Below are positions 53,865 through 64,000 of a DNA stretch of 64,000 nt, one piece after another. Within the stretch, counting starts at the first letter, position 1. Every line of letters begins with the position of its first letter. A program made the translations under genes and the position numbers. The notes beneath the pieces are model-generated. The model saw only the letters and a program-made list of their open reading frames with translations, ran no database searches and was not told the origin of the DNA. The DNA is taken from contig NZ_CP033070.1 in the NCBI RefSeq assembly GCF_003669035.1, forward strand, positions 3,596,001 through 3,660,000, written 5' to 3'. The DNA is from Chryseobacterium sp. 3008163. Its GTDB lineage: Bacteria; Bacteroidota; Bacteroidia; Flavobacteriales; Weeksellaceae.

Positions 53865-54453
53865 TCACTTCTTTTTTACTACCATATTCCTTATTTCTTC
53901 ATCAGTATGATGATCAAGAATTTTAGCATACCTGTAAAATGTTGCCCTGGTCAATCCTAAGGGTTTGTAAATATCTTCCGGACGTAGTGTTGGATCTTTA
54001 TAAATTGAACGTAGAAGTAGTAGCTTTGAAATTGTTTCCGTGGTATAATCTTTTGGCCTTCCTCCTGTTCTTCCTCTTGCTCTTGCTCTTGCAGATTGCA
54101 ATCCTGCATTGGTTCTTTCAGCAAGAGAAGCCATTAAATTTAAAAATAGTCTGCCATTAATTGTTGAAGTGTCAACACCATCTACAAGACCTTTTATTAT
54201 AATTCCTTTATTACTCAAACTTAAGACAAGATCAATAATATTTTTTAACTTCTTCCTAACCGGTCTAATCTCCAAACATAAAGTTAATCACCTTCTCTGA
54301 ACTGTTCTATCATTTTATCAAGTTCTGGACGATTCTTTGTTGCGCCTGAAATTTTCTCCTGATAAATTTTCTCACAACCGCTTTTTCTAAAGCTTCAATT
54401 TGCAAATCCAAATTTTGACCTTTGGTTGAAACTCGGGCATATCCCATTTTCAT
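53865..54453 (-). pseudogene. Serine recombinase (resolvase/invertase family), degraded
   Basis: This is a site-specific recombinase with the catalytic Ser in MKMGYARVSTKGQNLDLQIEA at the N-terminus (start 54453). Lesions are a one-base deletion near 54380 (the expected AGCEKIYQEKISGATKNRPEL lies in another frame), a TAA at 54284-54286, and another one-base loss near 54246-54250 after VWRLDRLGRS. From there the frame is open to 53865, with GRPKDYTTETISKL and a C-terminal HTH (LGLTRATFYRYAKIL). At least three lesions make it dead. It may have mobilised the element or belonged to a lost transposon. Confidence 0.87.
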
Positions 54454-54826
54454 AATTTGTTACATTAAACTCATACTTCACAAATTTATGAAACTTTGTT
54501 TAGTGATACGAGATTTTGAGAAAGCGTACTAAAAATATAAGATTCAGAAGTTCCATCTTTGAAAATCTCAAAATATTACAGTTTTTTAAAATCTCAAGTG
54601 ATGATTTATAAATTTTCAATTATCTGTTGTGATAGAGTAGGATTTACAGAACATTAATTTCACCAAAACTTTTTAATTTTTTTAGTTTATTTTTGATAAA
54701 TTTCATAGATTTGTTCTATCTACAAAAGGTAATAAAATTACATAAATTTTAAGGGGTAAATTCGAGACCAAATAGAGTTTAAGTTGCTGAAAACCGATAT
54801 TTTAGGGGTTTGGTGGAATTGCTCAA

Positions 54827-54945
54827 AGTCCCGTCCGGATCGCAAATACAATATCAATGTATTACAAAAAGCTTTAAAACATCTGTTTTAAAGCTTTTTG
54901 CGTTTTATGTCTGTTCAAAGAGAATTAAAAAAGCACAATCTGAAA
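54827..54945 (+). repeat. Right 119-bp direct repeat: tRNA-Asp 3' end plus terminator (candidate att site)
   Basis: This near-exact copy of 45457-45575, offset by 9,370 bp, includes the 16-bp tRNA-Asp 3' end and the terminator hairpin. The tRNA body is absent upstream, as expected for the distal att site of an element inserted at a tRNA 3' end. The preceding 54454-54826 stretch shows no gene. Confidence 0.85.
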
Positions 54946-55097
54946 ATGACCTATTCAGTGACCACTTGAAAAAGGTGAAAAAAGATCACTGAAAATTCAG
55001 AAAACCTTGTTCGAGAGCTGGTTCAGCAACAGAAGGTCTTGTGTTAATGTTTTGCTAAGGTTAATTTTAAATCTCAAAGCTACACGAAGTGAACAAG

Positions 55098-55842
55098 ACA
55101 TTCAATTTGCTTTTCTATGTAAAAAAAAGCTAAAATCAACTTTGTAGGAAAGTCTCCTATTTATTTACGAATTACTATTGACGGCAAAATAACCGAAATC
55201 AGTACAAAACGTACCGTAAAGCCTTTAAAATGGAGTTCCGCAATGCAGAAGGTTGGTGGCTCTTCAGAAGAGTGCAGATCACTTAATTTTTATCTAAAAA
55301 CATTTGAGCAAAAAGTTTATGATGCGTATCATAGCTTGGTGAAAGATAAAGAAAGAGTAACTTGTGAAACTCTTAAAAATAAGCTATTGGGTAGAAATGA
55401 ACTTTCTAGAACACCTATTCCTATTTTTCAAAATCATAATGACCGAATGGAGAAACTGATAGGAAAGGAGTTCGCAATTGGAACATTGGGAAGATATAAA
55501 ACGTGTCTCCGTCACACCAATGAATTTCTAAAATGGAAATTTAATCTTTCAGATATTGATATAAAATAGATTATGCTTTTCTGAACGATTTTGAATTCTT
55601 TTTAAGAACCGAAAGATCCTGTAACAATAATTCCGCAGTAAAGTATATTAAGAACTTTGGAAAAATCATTCAAATCTGTCTTGCAAATGGATGGATGGAA
55701 AGAGACCCCTTTTATGAACTATCATTCGAAGTTTAATGAAGTGACTAGAGTATTTTTAAATGAACAGGAATTAGAGAAATTATTTAATTGTTTAAAGTTG
55801 GGGCCTACATTTTCTGACTATCCTAAAAATAGTGAAATTTAA
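55098..55842 (+). pseudogene. Tyrosine integrase, N-terminal half, degraded
   Basis: This is the remnant of a Bacteroidetes-type phage/ICE integrase. Fragments in order are FYVKK then KINFVGKSPIYLRITIDGK and EISTKRTVKPLKWSSA (arm-binding domain), FEQKVYDAYHSLVKD and FAIGTLGRYKTCLRHTNEFL (SAM-like core-binding domain), IDYAFLNDFEFFLRTERSC, and NEVTRVFLNEQELEKLF. It has frameshifts at an A8 run (55121-55128), near 55565 and near 55730. The catalytic C-terminal domain with R, H, R and Y is missing. It lies just outside the second direct repeat, so it likely belonged to an older insertion at the same tRNA. Confidence 0.85.
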
Positions 55843-55997
55843 ATACATTCCGAATTGATAAAAATATTAAATCAACAACATAAGTAACCATTGAGAAAGG
55901 AATCAACATAACATTCGGTGTTTTATTACAAATTCAATGAGTGATGAATTAAAAAAGTGTACCTTTTATAACGTATAACCAATCAAAATATACTGAT

Positions 55998-56654
55998 ATG
56001 AAAAATTTTTGCTTTATTTTAATGCTTAGTTCATTTATGAATGCTCAAGTGGGAGTCAATACAACAACCCCCTCTAGGACTTTAGACGTTAACGGTAGTT
56101 TAAGAGTCAGAACACAAACCGATGAATCAGCAAATAGTTCTTATAATAACGTTTTAATTTCTGATGCAAATGGAAATGTTGATTATGTTAAAAAGAGTTT
56201 ACTAAATCAGCAAATGGTCTCGTTATTTAATCTTAATGTTCTGCCTTCTGTAAATGCAGGAGGAAATGGAGCTGCTGCTATACCTGTAAGTATTAGTAAC
56301 CAGTCTATAACTTTAACAAAACCAGCATTTGTAATGATTAGTTACTCAGTTCCCGTAACATTATCTATTGCTGCTACAGATGGAAGAATGAAAATACTAA
56401 GAACTCACTTAAATGTCAATGGAACTAACGTTATCCGTTCTTCTAATACATACACTAATAGTACCGCTACAGGAACTAATTTAACCGGAATTTTTTATAA
56501 CACCGGCAGTTATACAACCTTATTGGGTGCGGGCACACACAGTATTGAGGTTTTAGGAACATGTTTTGATTTTACTACGGCTTCTCAATGCATTCAGGGA
56601 GGTAGTTTTTCAGGCACTTCATTTCAAGCATTTGCAATTTATAATGATTATTAA
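55998..56654 (+). CDS. Secreted protein of the VGVNTTTPSRTLDVNG type
   Basis: This 218-residue protein has a signal peptide (MKNFCFILMLSSFMNA) followed by QVGVNTTTPSRTLDVNGSLRVR, a motif very common at the start of Bacteroidetes secreted proteins with tail-fibre-like beta-prism or C1q-like bodies. The rest is Ser/Thr/Asn-rich strands (FVMISYSVPVTLSIAATDGRM, GTHSIEVLGTCFDF) with Cys residues in GTCFDF and SQCIQGG that may pair. Function unknown. It appears intact; the 56655-57229 stretch after it contains no gene I can support. Confidence 0.75.
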   Translation: MKNFCFILMLSSFMNAQVGVNTTTPSRTLDVNGSLRVRTQTDESANSSYNNVLISDANGNVDYVKKSLLNQQMVSLFNLNVLPSVNAGGNGAAAIPVSISNQSITLTKPAFVMISYSVPVTLSIAATDGRMKILRTHLNVNGTNVIRSSNTYTNSTATGTNLTGIFYNTGSYTTLLGAGTHSIEVLGTCFDFTTASQCIQGGSFSGTSFQAFAIYNDY

Positions 56655-57229
56655 TTGTAATGGAGAAAGTAAATTTATTTTTTAACCGTATTTCTGGAAA
56701 GGGATAAATAACTTGCTATTCCCATTGTTGTAGAATTTTATTTGAAGAGAATACCTCGAGGCTTGCCTTGGGGTAGTTTATTATTTACTCATATCTGTTA
56801 TTTGTTTTGGCATAATCTGCTTTTTTTTAACGCATGTATGATGCTAATATAATGAAAAAATCAAATAGCTTTTATTACAAATTTAACCCAAATACTAGGT
56901 AGTAAATTTGATAGGCTTTTCAATTTTGCCTTTATTTCTGTGAAGAAAAATTCAAACAACATAAAAAAGGCATAAATTCAACATTTAGAAACGTTTATTT
57001 ATAACCCCGAATAATATTTAAATCAGTTTTATAGCTTATTTAAACACTTAATAATAAATAAATGAAACTCAAAACCCATACAGTTCATGAGCCATTTGTA
57101 ACTCGCAGTTACGAATATAAGTAAATTTTAAAAGTTTTTCACAACTTTAATATTTTCAGAAATTACAAGACCGGATTCGGTTTGTTTTTCCTTACAGCAA
57201 GTTTCCATGGATTAATGCAAAAACTTGGG

Positions 57230-57437
57230 GACTAAGCAAAAAGTTTAGATAATGTGAACAAGAAAAATGCTTTATCTCTTACGCTTCGAAGTTGTGATCT
57301 GAAGTTTTTTATTTTAGCATTGAAAGATTCTGCTGAGGCATTTGTACTTCTTTGCTAAAAATAATTGAGAATGTCGTTATAATGATTTGTAGTGGTTTTC
57401 TTAAGTACAGAGAAAGACTTAAAACCCGATTCCTCCT
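57230..57437 (-). mobile_element. ISL3-type transposase C-terminal remnant
   Basis: On the minus strand the codons read EESGFKSFSVLKK, TTTNHYNDILNYF, a stop (TAG at 57355-57357), then QRSTNASAESFNAKIKNFR and KAFFLFTLSKLFA. The STNASAESFNAKIK block is typical of the last part of ISL3 (IS204/IS1001/IS1165) DDE transposases. The rest of the element is gone. The right end sequence after the stop (GTCCCCAAGTTTTTGC...) may be the old IS terminus. Confidence 0.75.
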
Positions 57438-57735
57438 AAAACAAAGAAAAGATTTAATCTTTCAGTCTCAAGAAAAAGGATTGATCCGTGATAGGTAATT
57501 TAAAAATTTCAATAGATTATCATTATTCATTAAAATTTAGTTTTAAAAAAAGAGAGTAAAATAAACATACTCTCATTTATTTTTATAGATAAAAAACATT
57601 GCAAATGATTGAGAACCATAATAGATGTCCAGAGTTACTGATACCGAAATTTGTCCCAATTATTCCAAATATAATTTAAACATAAACATCCATAGTTGTC
57701 CTGTCAAATTACATAATAGAAAAAAGAATTAATCT

Positions 57736-58580
57736 TTAAAGAACTCCCATAGATTCAAGATAAGGAGTCATCAGCTTTTTATCGAAAACAGGAGGCCGTA
57801 AATTGGTATCTGCTAAGAGTTGCTGTGTATTACTTCTGTCATAATAATAGGTGTTTTCGTAAGCTTCTACTAATGATTTTCCTTCGTGCACATCTTCTGT
57901 GAACAGGCTCAATAAAGGATAAATTGGTAAATTTACTATCAAACTTCCATTGATTGAGCCATTGATGGTATTGCATTCCTTTTAAATTGACATCATAATA
58001 TTCATTTATTTTGGCGCAGAAGTCAGTAAGTGAAACGTCATTTTCAGAAAAAGGATAAAGGTAGGAATTGAGCCCGACTGCTTCTTTCTTTTTACTAATG
58101 TGCATAATCGCCTTGCACATATAATCTACCGTCGTCAATTCATCTTTTAATCCCATAACAAGCGGAAATGAATTAAGTTCAACACAGCTTCTGATAAGCG
58201 ATCCCCACCATTGATTCATCACAGTAGCTCCGGAAGTACTATGACAAACCGCAAAACCTAACCTGAAATTTGTAATAGAAAGTCCTTTTTGTCGTACTTT
58301 TTCAGCGATACTTTCCATTACCTATTTGCTTTTTATGTATCCCAGATCTCTGGAAACTGCCGCCATATTTTAATCGATAGAATCATCTTCGTACATCCAT
58401 GTTTTTTTTGTGAAGGGCCTTCCCCAACTAAATACGCCCATAGAAGACAGCAGCATTAGAAATTTTATTTTTCCTGCCACCGCAAGATCAATGATATTAT
58501 GCAAACCATCAATATTCGATTTTTTAATGAATGAATAAGGCTGTACATAACTCACCGAACTTCCCGAATGATAAAGAATT
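57736..58580 (-). pseudogene. Thioester-reductase / NAD-dependent epimerase-like gene, degraded
   Basis: The remaining part of a C-terminal thioester-reductase (SDR) domain is spread over three segments. SYVQPYSFIKKSNIDGLHN and FLMLLSSMGVFSWGR end at a TAA (58370-58372). NMAAVSRDLGYIKSK ends at a TAG (58322-58324). VMESIAEKVRQKGLSITNFR to WLNQWKF is followed by a frameshift near 57950 into LPIYPLLSLFTEDVHEGKSL and NTYYYDRSNTQQLL. These domains reduce carrier-bound acyl groups in carboxylate reductases and NRPS-like enzymes. The adenylation and carrier domains are not present, and the N-terminal nucleotide-binding GxxGxxG is missing. Confidence 0.75.
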
Positions 58581-58730
58581 CAATCCTTAGCCAAATTAAA
58601 CTTAAAGCATTATCTGCATAGATTTCTCAAATGTTTATTTAGAAAATTTTAATTTTCAGTGTTTTTCCTATGAGATAAACGGTGTTTTTCCTGTGGTATG
58701 TAATATTATTATACAACTTTGGTAGTATAA

Positions 58731-59461
<731 letters not shown>

Positions 59462-59570
59462 TATTGTATTCTTCAGTAGACAGATATTTTTAAATTGATA
59501 AAAGCTGATTAGTATTATATATAGTACAATTATCTTACTATATTATATAAGGAAAAGTTTTTCTCATTAG

Positions 59571-59663
59571 TAGCTTAATCCCGCTCACCGCTGTATCTTT
59601 TTCTCCGGCGCTTTTTTTAAAGCCATTTCAGAAAAAGGATGCCGCTCTTATCGGGGCTAGGGT
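59571..59663 (-). repeat. Intergenic repeat TAGCTTAATCCCGCTC...TCGGGGCTAGGG
   Basis: The ends TAGCTTAATCCCGCTCACCG and GATGCCGCTCTTATCGGGGC match the copy at 29216-29317; the middle (TCTCCGGCGC...) differs. The third, inverted and diverged copy is at 24703-24795. Confidence 0.7.
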
Positions 59664-59867
59664 AGTGGTCATATATCAAAATTTGTCAAAGTAAAACTTA
59701 CATTTCTAAATGAAGGATGTTTTTGTATCCTGTAAGATTTATTCTTCCAAAATTTAAAAAATTGTATACTCTTAAAGAAACAAATTAAAAAATATCCCGA
59801 ATCACTCATAAGCTCTATTAGGGCCTCTATGTTTATAACATCACGTTCAAACATTAAATCATAAGCT

Positions 59868-59930
59868 CCGTAGGAGCGTTATGTTTTTAGTTTAATCTAC
59901 AATAAAGAGAATGAGCTCCGCATGACATTG
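59868..59930. repeat. GCTCCGTAGGAGC-containing repeat
   Basis: AGCTCCGTAGGAGCGTTATG, a near-palindrome, is followed by TTTAATCTACAATAAA and another GAGCTCCGCATG. I recall GCTCCGTAGGAGC elements as recurrent in Chryseobacterium. Beyond these, 59462-60079 has no recognisable gene. Confidence 0.5.
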
Positions 59931-60054
59931 GTGTTTCCGGGACATTCCCGTTAACCCCCATCCTCCAACCTCTAACCTAATGAAAATTTTTCTCCCACGC
60001 TTTCAAGGTTTTACCGTCAAATATGAATTTAATTTGAATTTTATGTTAAATAGA

Positions 60055-60087
60055 TTTGGAAGTGTGGGGGTAAAGTTGGTACTTTTG
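60055..60087 (+). promoter_or_regulatory. rRNA operon promoter P1 (candidate)
   Basis: TTTG at 60055 and TACTTTTG at 60080-60087 are 21 bp apart, followed by CCCCACTG. It is the first of three candidate promoters before 16S. Confidence 0.5.
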
Positions 60088-60204
60088 CCCCACTGAAAAC
60101 GAGAGTATATCAGTAGCGCAGGAGGGCCTTCGGGCATATAATTTAAGTTACTTTATAGGATGTAAATCAAAAAAAGATTCACTGAAAATTTTTAGCAATA
60201 AAAG

Positions 60205-60234
60205 TTGTGAGAATAAAAAAGATTTGTATCTTTG
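60205..60234 (+). promoter_or_regulatory. rRNA operon promoter P2 (candidate)
   Basis: TTG at 60205 and TATCTTTG at 60227-60234 are 19 bp apart, followed by CAATCCCAATACGGGAAGCG. Confidence 0.65.
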
Positions 60235-60329
60235 CAATCCCAATACGGGAAGCGCGGGAGTAGCAGATTGAATGTTTAGGAAAAGGGTTTAGGGTTACTT
60301 AAAAAACTTTAAAATTTCTTCAAAAAACA

Positions 60330-60361
60330 TTTGGTCAATTAGAAATAAGTTATTACTTTTG
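60330..60361 (+). promoter_or_regulatory. rRNA operon promoter P3 (candidate)
   Basis: TTTG at 60330 and TACTTTTG at 60354-60361 are 20 bp apart. The downstream GCAAATACGGCAACGCCC echoes the start of the P2 transcript, suggesting a duplicated leader. Confidence 0.65.
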
Positions 60362-60500
60362 CACACGCAAATACGGCAACGCCCAACGACAGAAAAGGGT
60401 AGCTGAGGAAGCGGAAGAGAAGAGATCATTGAAAAATAGATATAACAACCAAGTAAGGAAAAACTAAAGCGTCAAAACTTTGAGTGAGTCAGAAAAACAT

Positions 60501-62017
<1,517 letters not shown>

Positions 62018-62170
62018 TAGAGCGTCATTAGACGTTAAACAAATAAAGATACTTAAATGTATCATGTACTTACTTAAAAGAAAACGTTTTAGTTTTTTAC
62101 TCGGTTGCTTATATTATAAAAATACAAAACCCACTAGAAATTAGTATCAGGGAAAGAGAGATTTTAGTTA

Positions 62171-62246
62171 CAGAAGTTAGAGGTTAGATAATTAGAAGTT
62201 AGTTTTAAAGCTAACAACTAAAAACCGACAACCGACAACTAAAAAC
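62171..62246. repeat. Spacer repeat before tRNA-Ile
   Basis: GAAGTTAGAGGTTAGATAAT...AGTTAG is followed by an inverted CTAACAACTAAAAACCGACA half. A second version lies before tRNA-Ala. Confidence 0.6.
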
Positions 62247-62250
62247 ATGA

Positions 62251-62324
62251 AGTCTCGTAGCTCAGCTGGTTAGAGCGCTACACTGATAATGTAGAGGTCG
62301 GCAGTTCGAGCCTGCCCGAGACTA
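62251..62324 (+). tRNA. tRNA-Ile (anticodon GAT) in the rRNA spacer
   Basis: Acceptor AGTCTCG / CGAGACT, anticodon loop CTGATAA reading GAT, T loop TTCGAGC, discriminator A. It has the standard position between 16S and 23S. Confidence 0.95.
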
Positions 62325-62332
62325 CTAATTGA

Positions 62333-62404
62333 ATTAGAGGTTAGAAGTTAGTAATTAGAAGTTAGTTTTCAACTGACCACTAAAAACCGACAACTGACAA
62401 CTAC
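62333..62404. repeat. Spacer repeat before tRNA-Ala
   Basis: TTAGAGGTTAGAAGTTAG...AGTTTTCAACTGACC continues with ACTAAAAACCGACAACTGAC. It is the sister of the repeat at 62171-62246. Confidence 0.6.
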
Positions 62405-62409
62405 TAGAG

Positions 62410-62483
62410 GGGGAATTAGCTCAGCTGGCTAGAGCGCCTGCCTTGCACGCAGGAGGTCAAGGGTTCGACTCCCTTATTCTCCA
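62410..62483 (+). tRNA. tRNA-Ala (anticodon TGC) in the rRNA spacer
   Basis: Acceptor GGGGAAT / ATTCTCC, anticodon loop CTTGCAC reading TGC, T loop TTCGACT, discriminator A. It follows tRNA-Ile. Confidence 0.95.
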
Positions 62484-62688
62484 CAGTTTTGTGCGTTTGA
62501 TTTAAAAGTACGATGGATAGAGCCAAAACAAATATCCATTTATCAGACAAGCAGAAAGAATTAAGATCATTGACATTAACGGTAAAAATATCACAAAGAG
62601 AAAACCGAGCGCAATTAAGCGTTTGAGTTTACAAAAATAGCTTGGTAGCAATACTAAGCAAAAAATACTGAACTAATTAATAATTAGG

Positions 62689-64000
62689 AAAGAAATCGTT
62701 AAGGGCGTATGGCGGATGCCTAGGCTTTCAGAGGCGAAGAAGGACGCGGTAAGCTGCGAAAAGCTGCGGGGATCGGCACACACGAATTGATCCGCAGATG
62801 TCCGAATGGGGCAACCCGGCATGTTGAAGACATGTCACTCCGCAAGGAGAGCAAACCAGGAGAACTGAAACATCTAAGTACCCTGAGGAAAAGAAATCGA
62901 AGAGATTCCGTAAGTAGTGGCGAGCGAACGCGGATTAGCCCAAAAGTCTTTATATATTTAATAGAATGTTCTGGAAAGAACAGCCATAGAGGGTGATAGC
63001 CCCGTACATGAAAGGTATATTTAGATGATAAATGAGTAGGGCGGGACACGTGAAATCCTGTCTGAATATGGGGGGACCATCCTCCAAGGCTAAATACTCC
63101 TGAAAGACCGATAGTGAACAAGTACTGTGAAGGAAAGGTGAAAAGCACTTCGAATAGAAGGGTGAAATAGAACCTGAAACCGTACGCCTACAAGCGGTCG
63201 GAGCCCACAAGTTGGGTGACGGCGTGCCTTTTGCATAATGAGCCTACGAGTTAATGTTACTAGCGAGGTTAAGTACTTCAGGTACGGAGCCGGAGCGAAA
63301 GCGAGTCTGAATAGGGCGCTTAGTTAGTAGTATTAGACGCGAAACCTTGTGATCTACCCATGGGCAGGTTGAAGCTTTGGTAACACAAAGTGGAGGACCG
63401 AACCGGTTGACGTTGAAAAGTCTTCGGATGACCTGTGGGTAGGGGTGAAAGGCCAATCAAACTGGGAGATAGCTCGTACTCCCCGAAATGCATTTAGGTG
63501 CAGCGTCGTGTATAAGTTTATTAGAGGTAGAGCTACTGATTGGATGCGGGGGAGTCAAATCCTACCAATTCCTGACAAACTCCGAATGCTAATAAATGTT
63601 CCACGGCAGTGAGGGCGCGGGTGCTAAGGTCCGTGTCCGAGAGGGAAAGAACCCAGACCAACAGCTAAGGTCCCCAAATCTCTATTAAGTTGAAGCAACG
63701 CGGTTGGACTGCATTGACAGCTAGGATGTTGGCTTGGAAGCAGCCATTCATTTAAAGAGTGCGTAACAGCTCACTAGTCGAGCGGTCCGGCATGGATAAT
63801 AATCGGGCATAAATAGAGTACCGAAGCTATGGATTTACAACTTAGGGTTGTATCTGGTAGGGGAGCATTCTGTTTGCACAGAAGCTGAGTCGTGAGGCTT
63901 GGTGGAGCGGACAGAAAAGAAAATGTAGGCATAAGTAACGATAAAGCGGGCGAGAAACCCGCTCACCGAAAGACTAAGGTTTCCTCAGCCATGCTAATCA
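62689..64000 (+). rRNA. 23S ribosomal RNA, 5' part (continues past the window)
   Basis: About 1,312 nt of the 5' half are present. The start is aligned by eye at GAAATCGTTAAGGGCGTATG, with GGCGGATGCCTAGGC next. Conserved 23S segments follow, such as GAACTGAAACATCTAAGTA near 62861, GTACTGTGAAGGAAAGGTGA near 63123 and AAGGTTTCCTCAGCCATGCT at the window end. Any open reading frames here are incidental. Confidence 0.93.

Noticed and set aside
55657..55842. 61-codon frame as a separate small gene
   Set aside because: Its useful part (NEVTRVFLNEQELEKLF) continues the integrase remnant; the first part is an off-frame reading of the same gene.

Overview
The window is a low-GC flavobacterial chromosome segment, most likely Chryseobacterium or a close relative (Weeksellaceae). 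The evidence is the flavobacterial 16S/23S sequence, Bacteroidetes -7 boxes (TAnnTTTG) in front of many genes, A-rich leaders without Shine-Dalgarno motifs, a T9SS sorting tail, DUF5683 next to ParB, and abundant small lipoproteins. The 16S 3' end itself lacks the usual CCUCC anti-Shine-Dalgarno core.

Layout. 1-13.6 kb: a partial ketoacyl-ACP synthase III, a photolyase, a free-standing EF-Tu-domain-III-like protein, an orphan helix-turn-helix peptide, three tRNAs (Arg, Pro, Ser), a cell-wall amidase lipoprotein, aspartate ammonia-lyase, a glycan block (two glycosyltransferases, FkbM methyltransferase, flippase), a DUF2461 protein and a DEAD-box helicase. 13.8-29.1 kb: phosphate uptake (DUF47/Pit), polyprenyl synthase, a frameshifted GSCFA protein, DUF4269, TatD, an acyltransferase, RhlE, Obg, Adk, Hpt, an ABC-F ATPase, DUF1508 plus a frameshifted HEPN gene, and PurA. 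29.7-39.3 kb: TonB, ParA, ParB, DUF5683, DapB, an unusual signal peptidase I, a WbqC-like protein, a secreted subtilisin, and lipocalin and OmpA lipoproteins. 39.4-45.1 kb: a cluster resembling the decaprenylphosphoryl-arabinose pathway (UbiA, DprE1, frameshifted DprE2, HAD phosphatase), then a PrcB-like lipoprotein, cysteine desulfurase and thioredoxin.

45.2-59.5 kb is an accessory, heavily decayed region. It begins with three identical tRNA-Asp genes in 107-bp tandem units. A 119-bp direct repeat containing the tRNA-Asp 3' end recurs 9,370 bp downstream, so 45.46-54.95 kb looks like an element integrated at tRNA-Asp. It carries a broken amidohydrolase, a broken outer-membrane barrel, a T9SS-secreted beta-propeller protein, a frameshifted DUF4402 protein and a ruined serine recombinase. 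Outside the second repeat lie a ruined tyrosine integrase, a secreted protein, an ISL3-type transposase scrap, a thioester-reductase pseudogene, and a fusion of the first part of a DUF4255 (Pvc16-type) gene to the last part of an AAA+ ATPase (Pvc15-type) gene. The last is the only trace of a contractile injection system.

60.0-64.0 kb is a ribosomal operon: three tandem candidate promoters, 16S, tRNA-Ile, tRNA-Ala and the start of 23S.

A recurring feature is reading frames broken by a single missing base in a homopolymer (GSCFA, HEPN, DprE2, DUF4402, AAA+). In the core genes this could be assembly error; in the island, multiple nonsense codons show that decay is real. Degenerate intergenic repeat families are scattered throughout. 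I found no CRISPR array and no intact phage or transposon.
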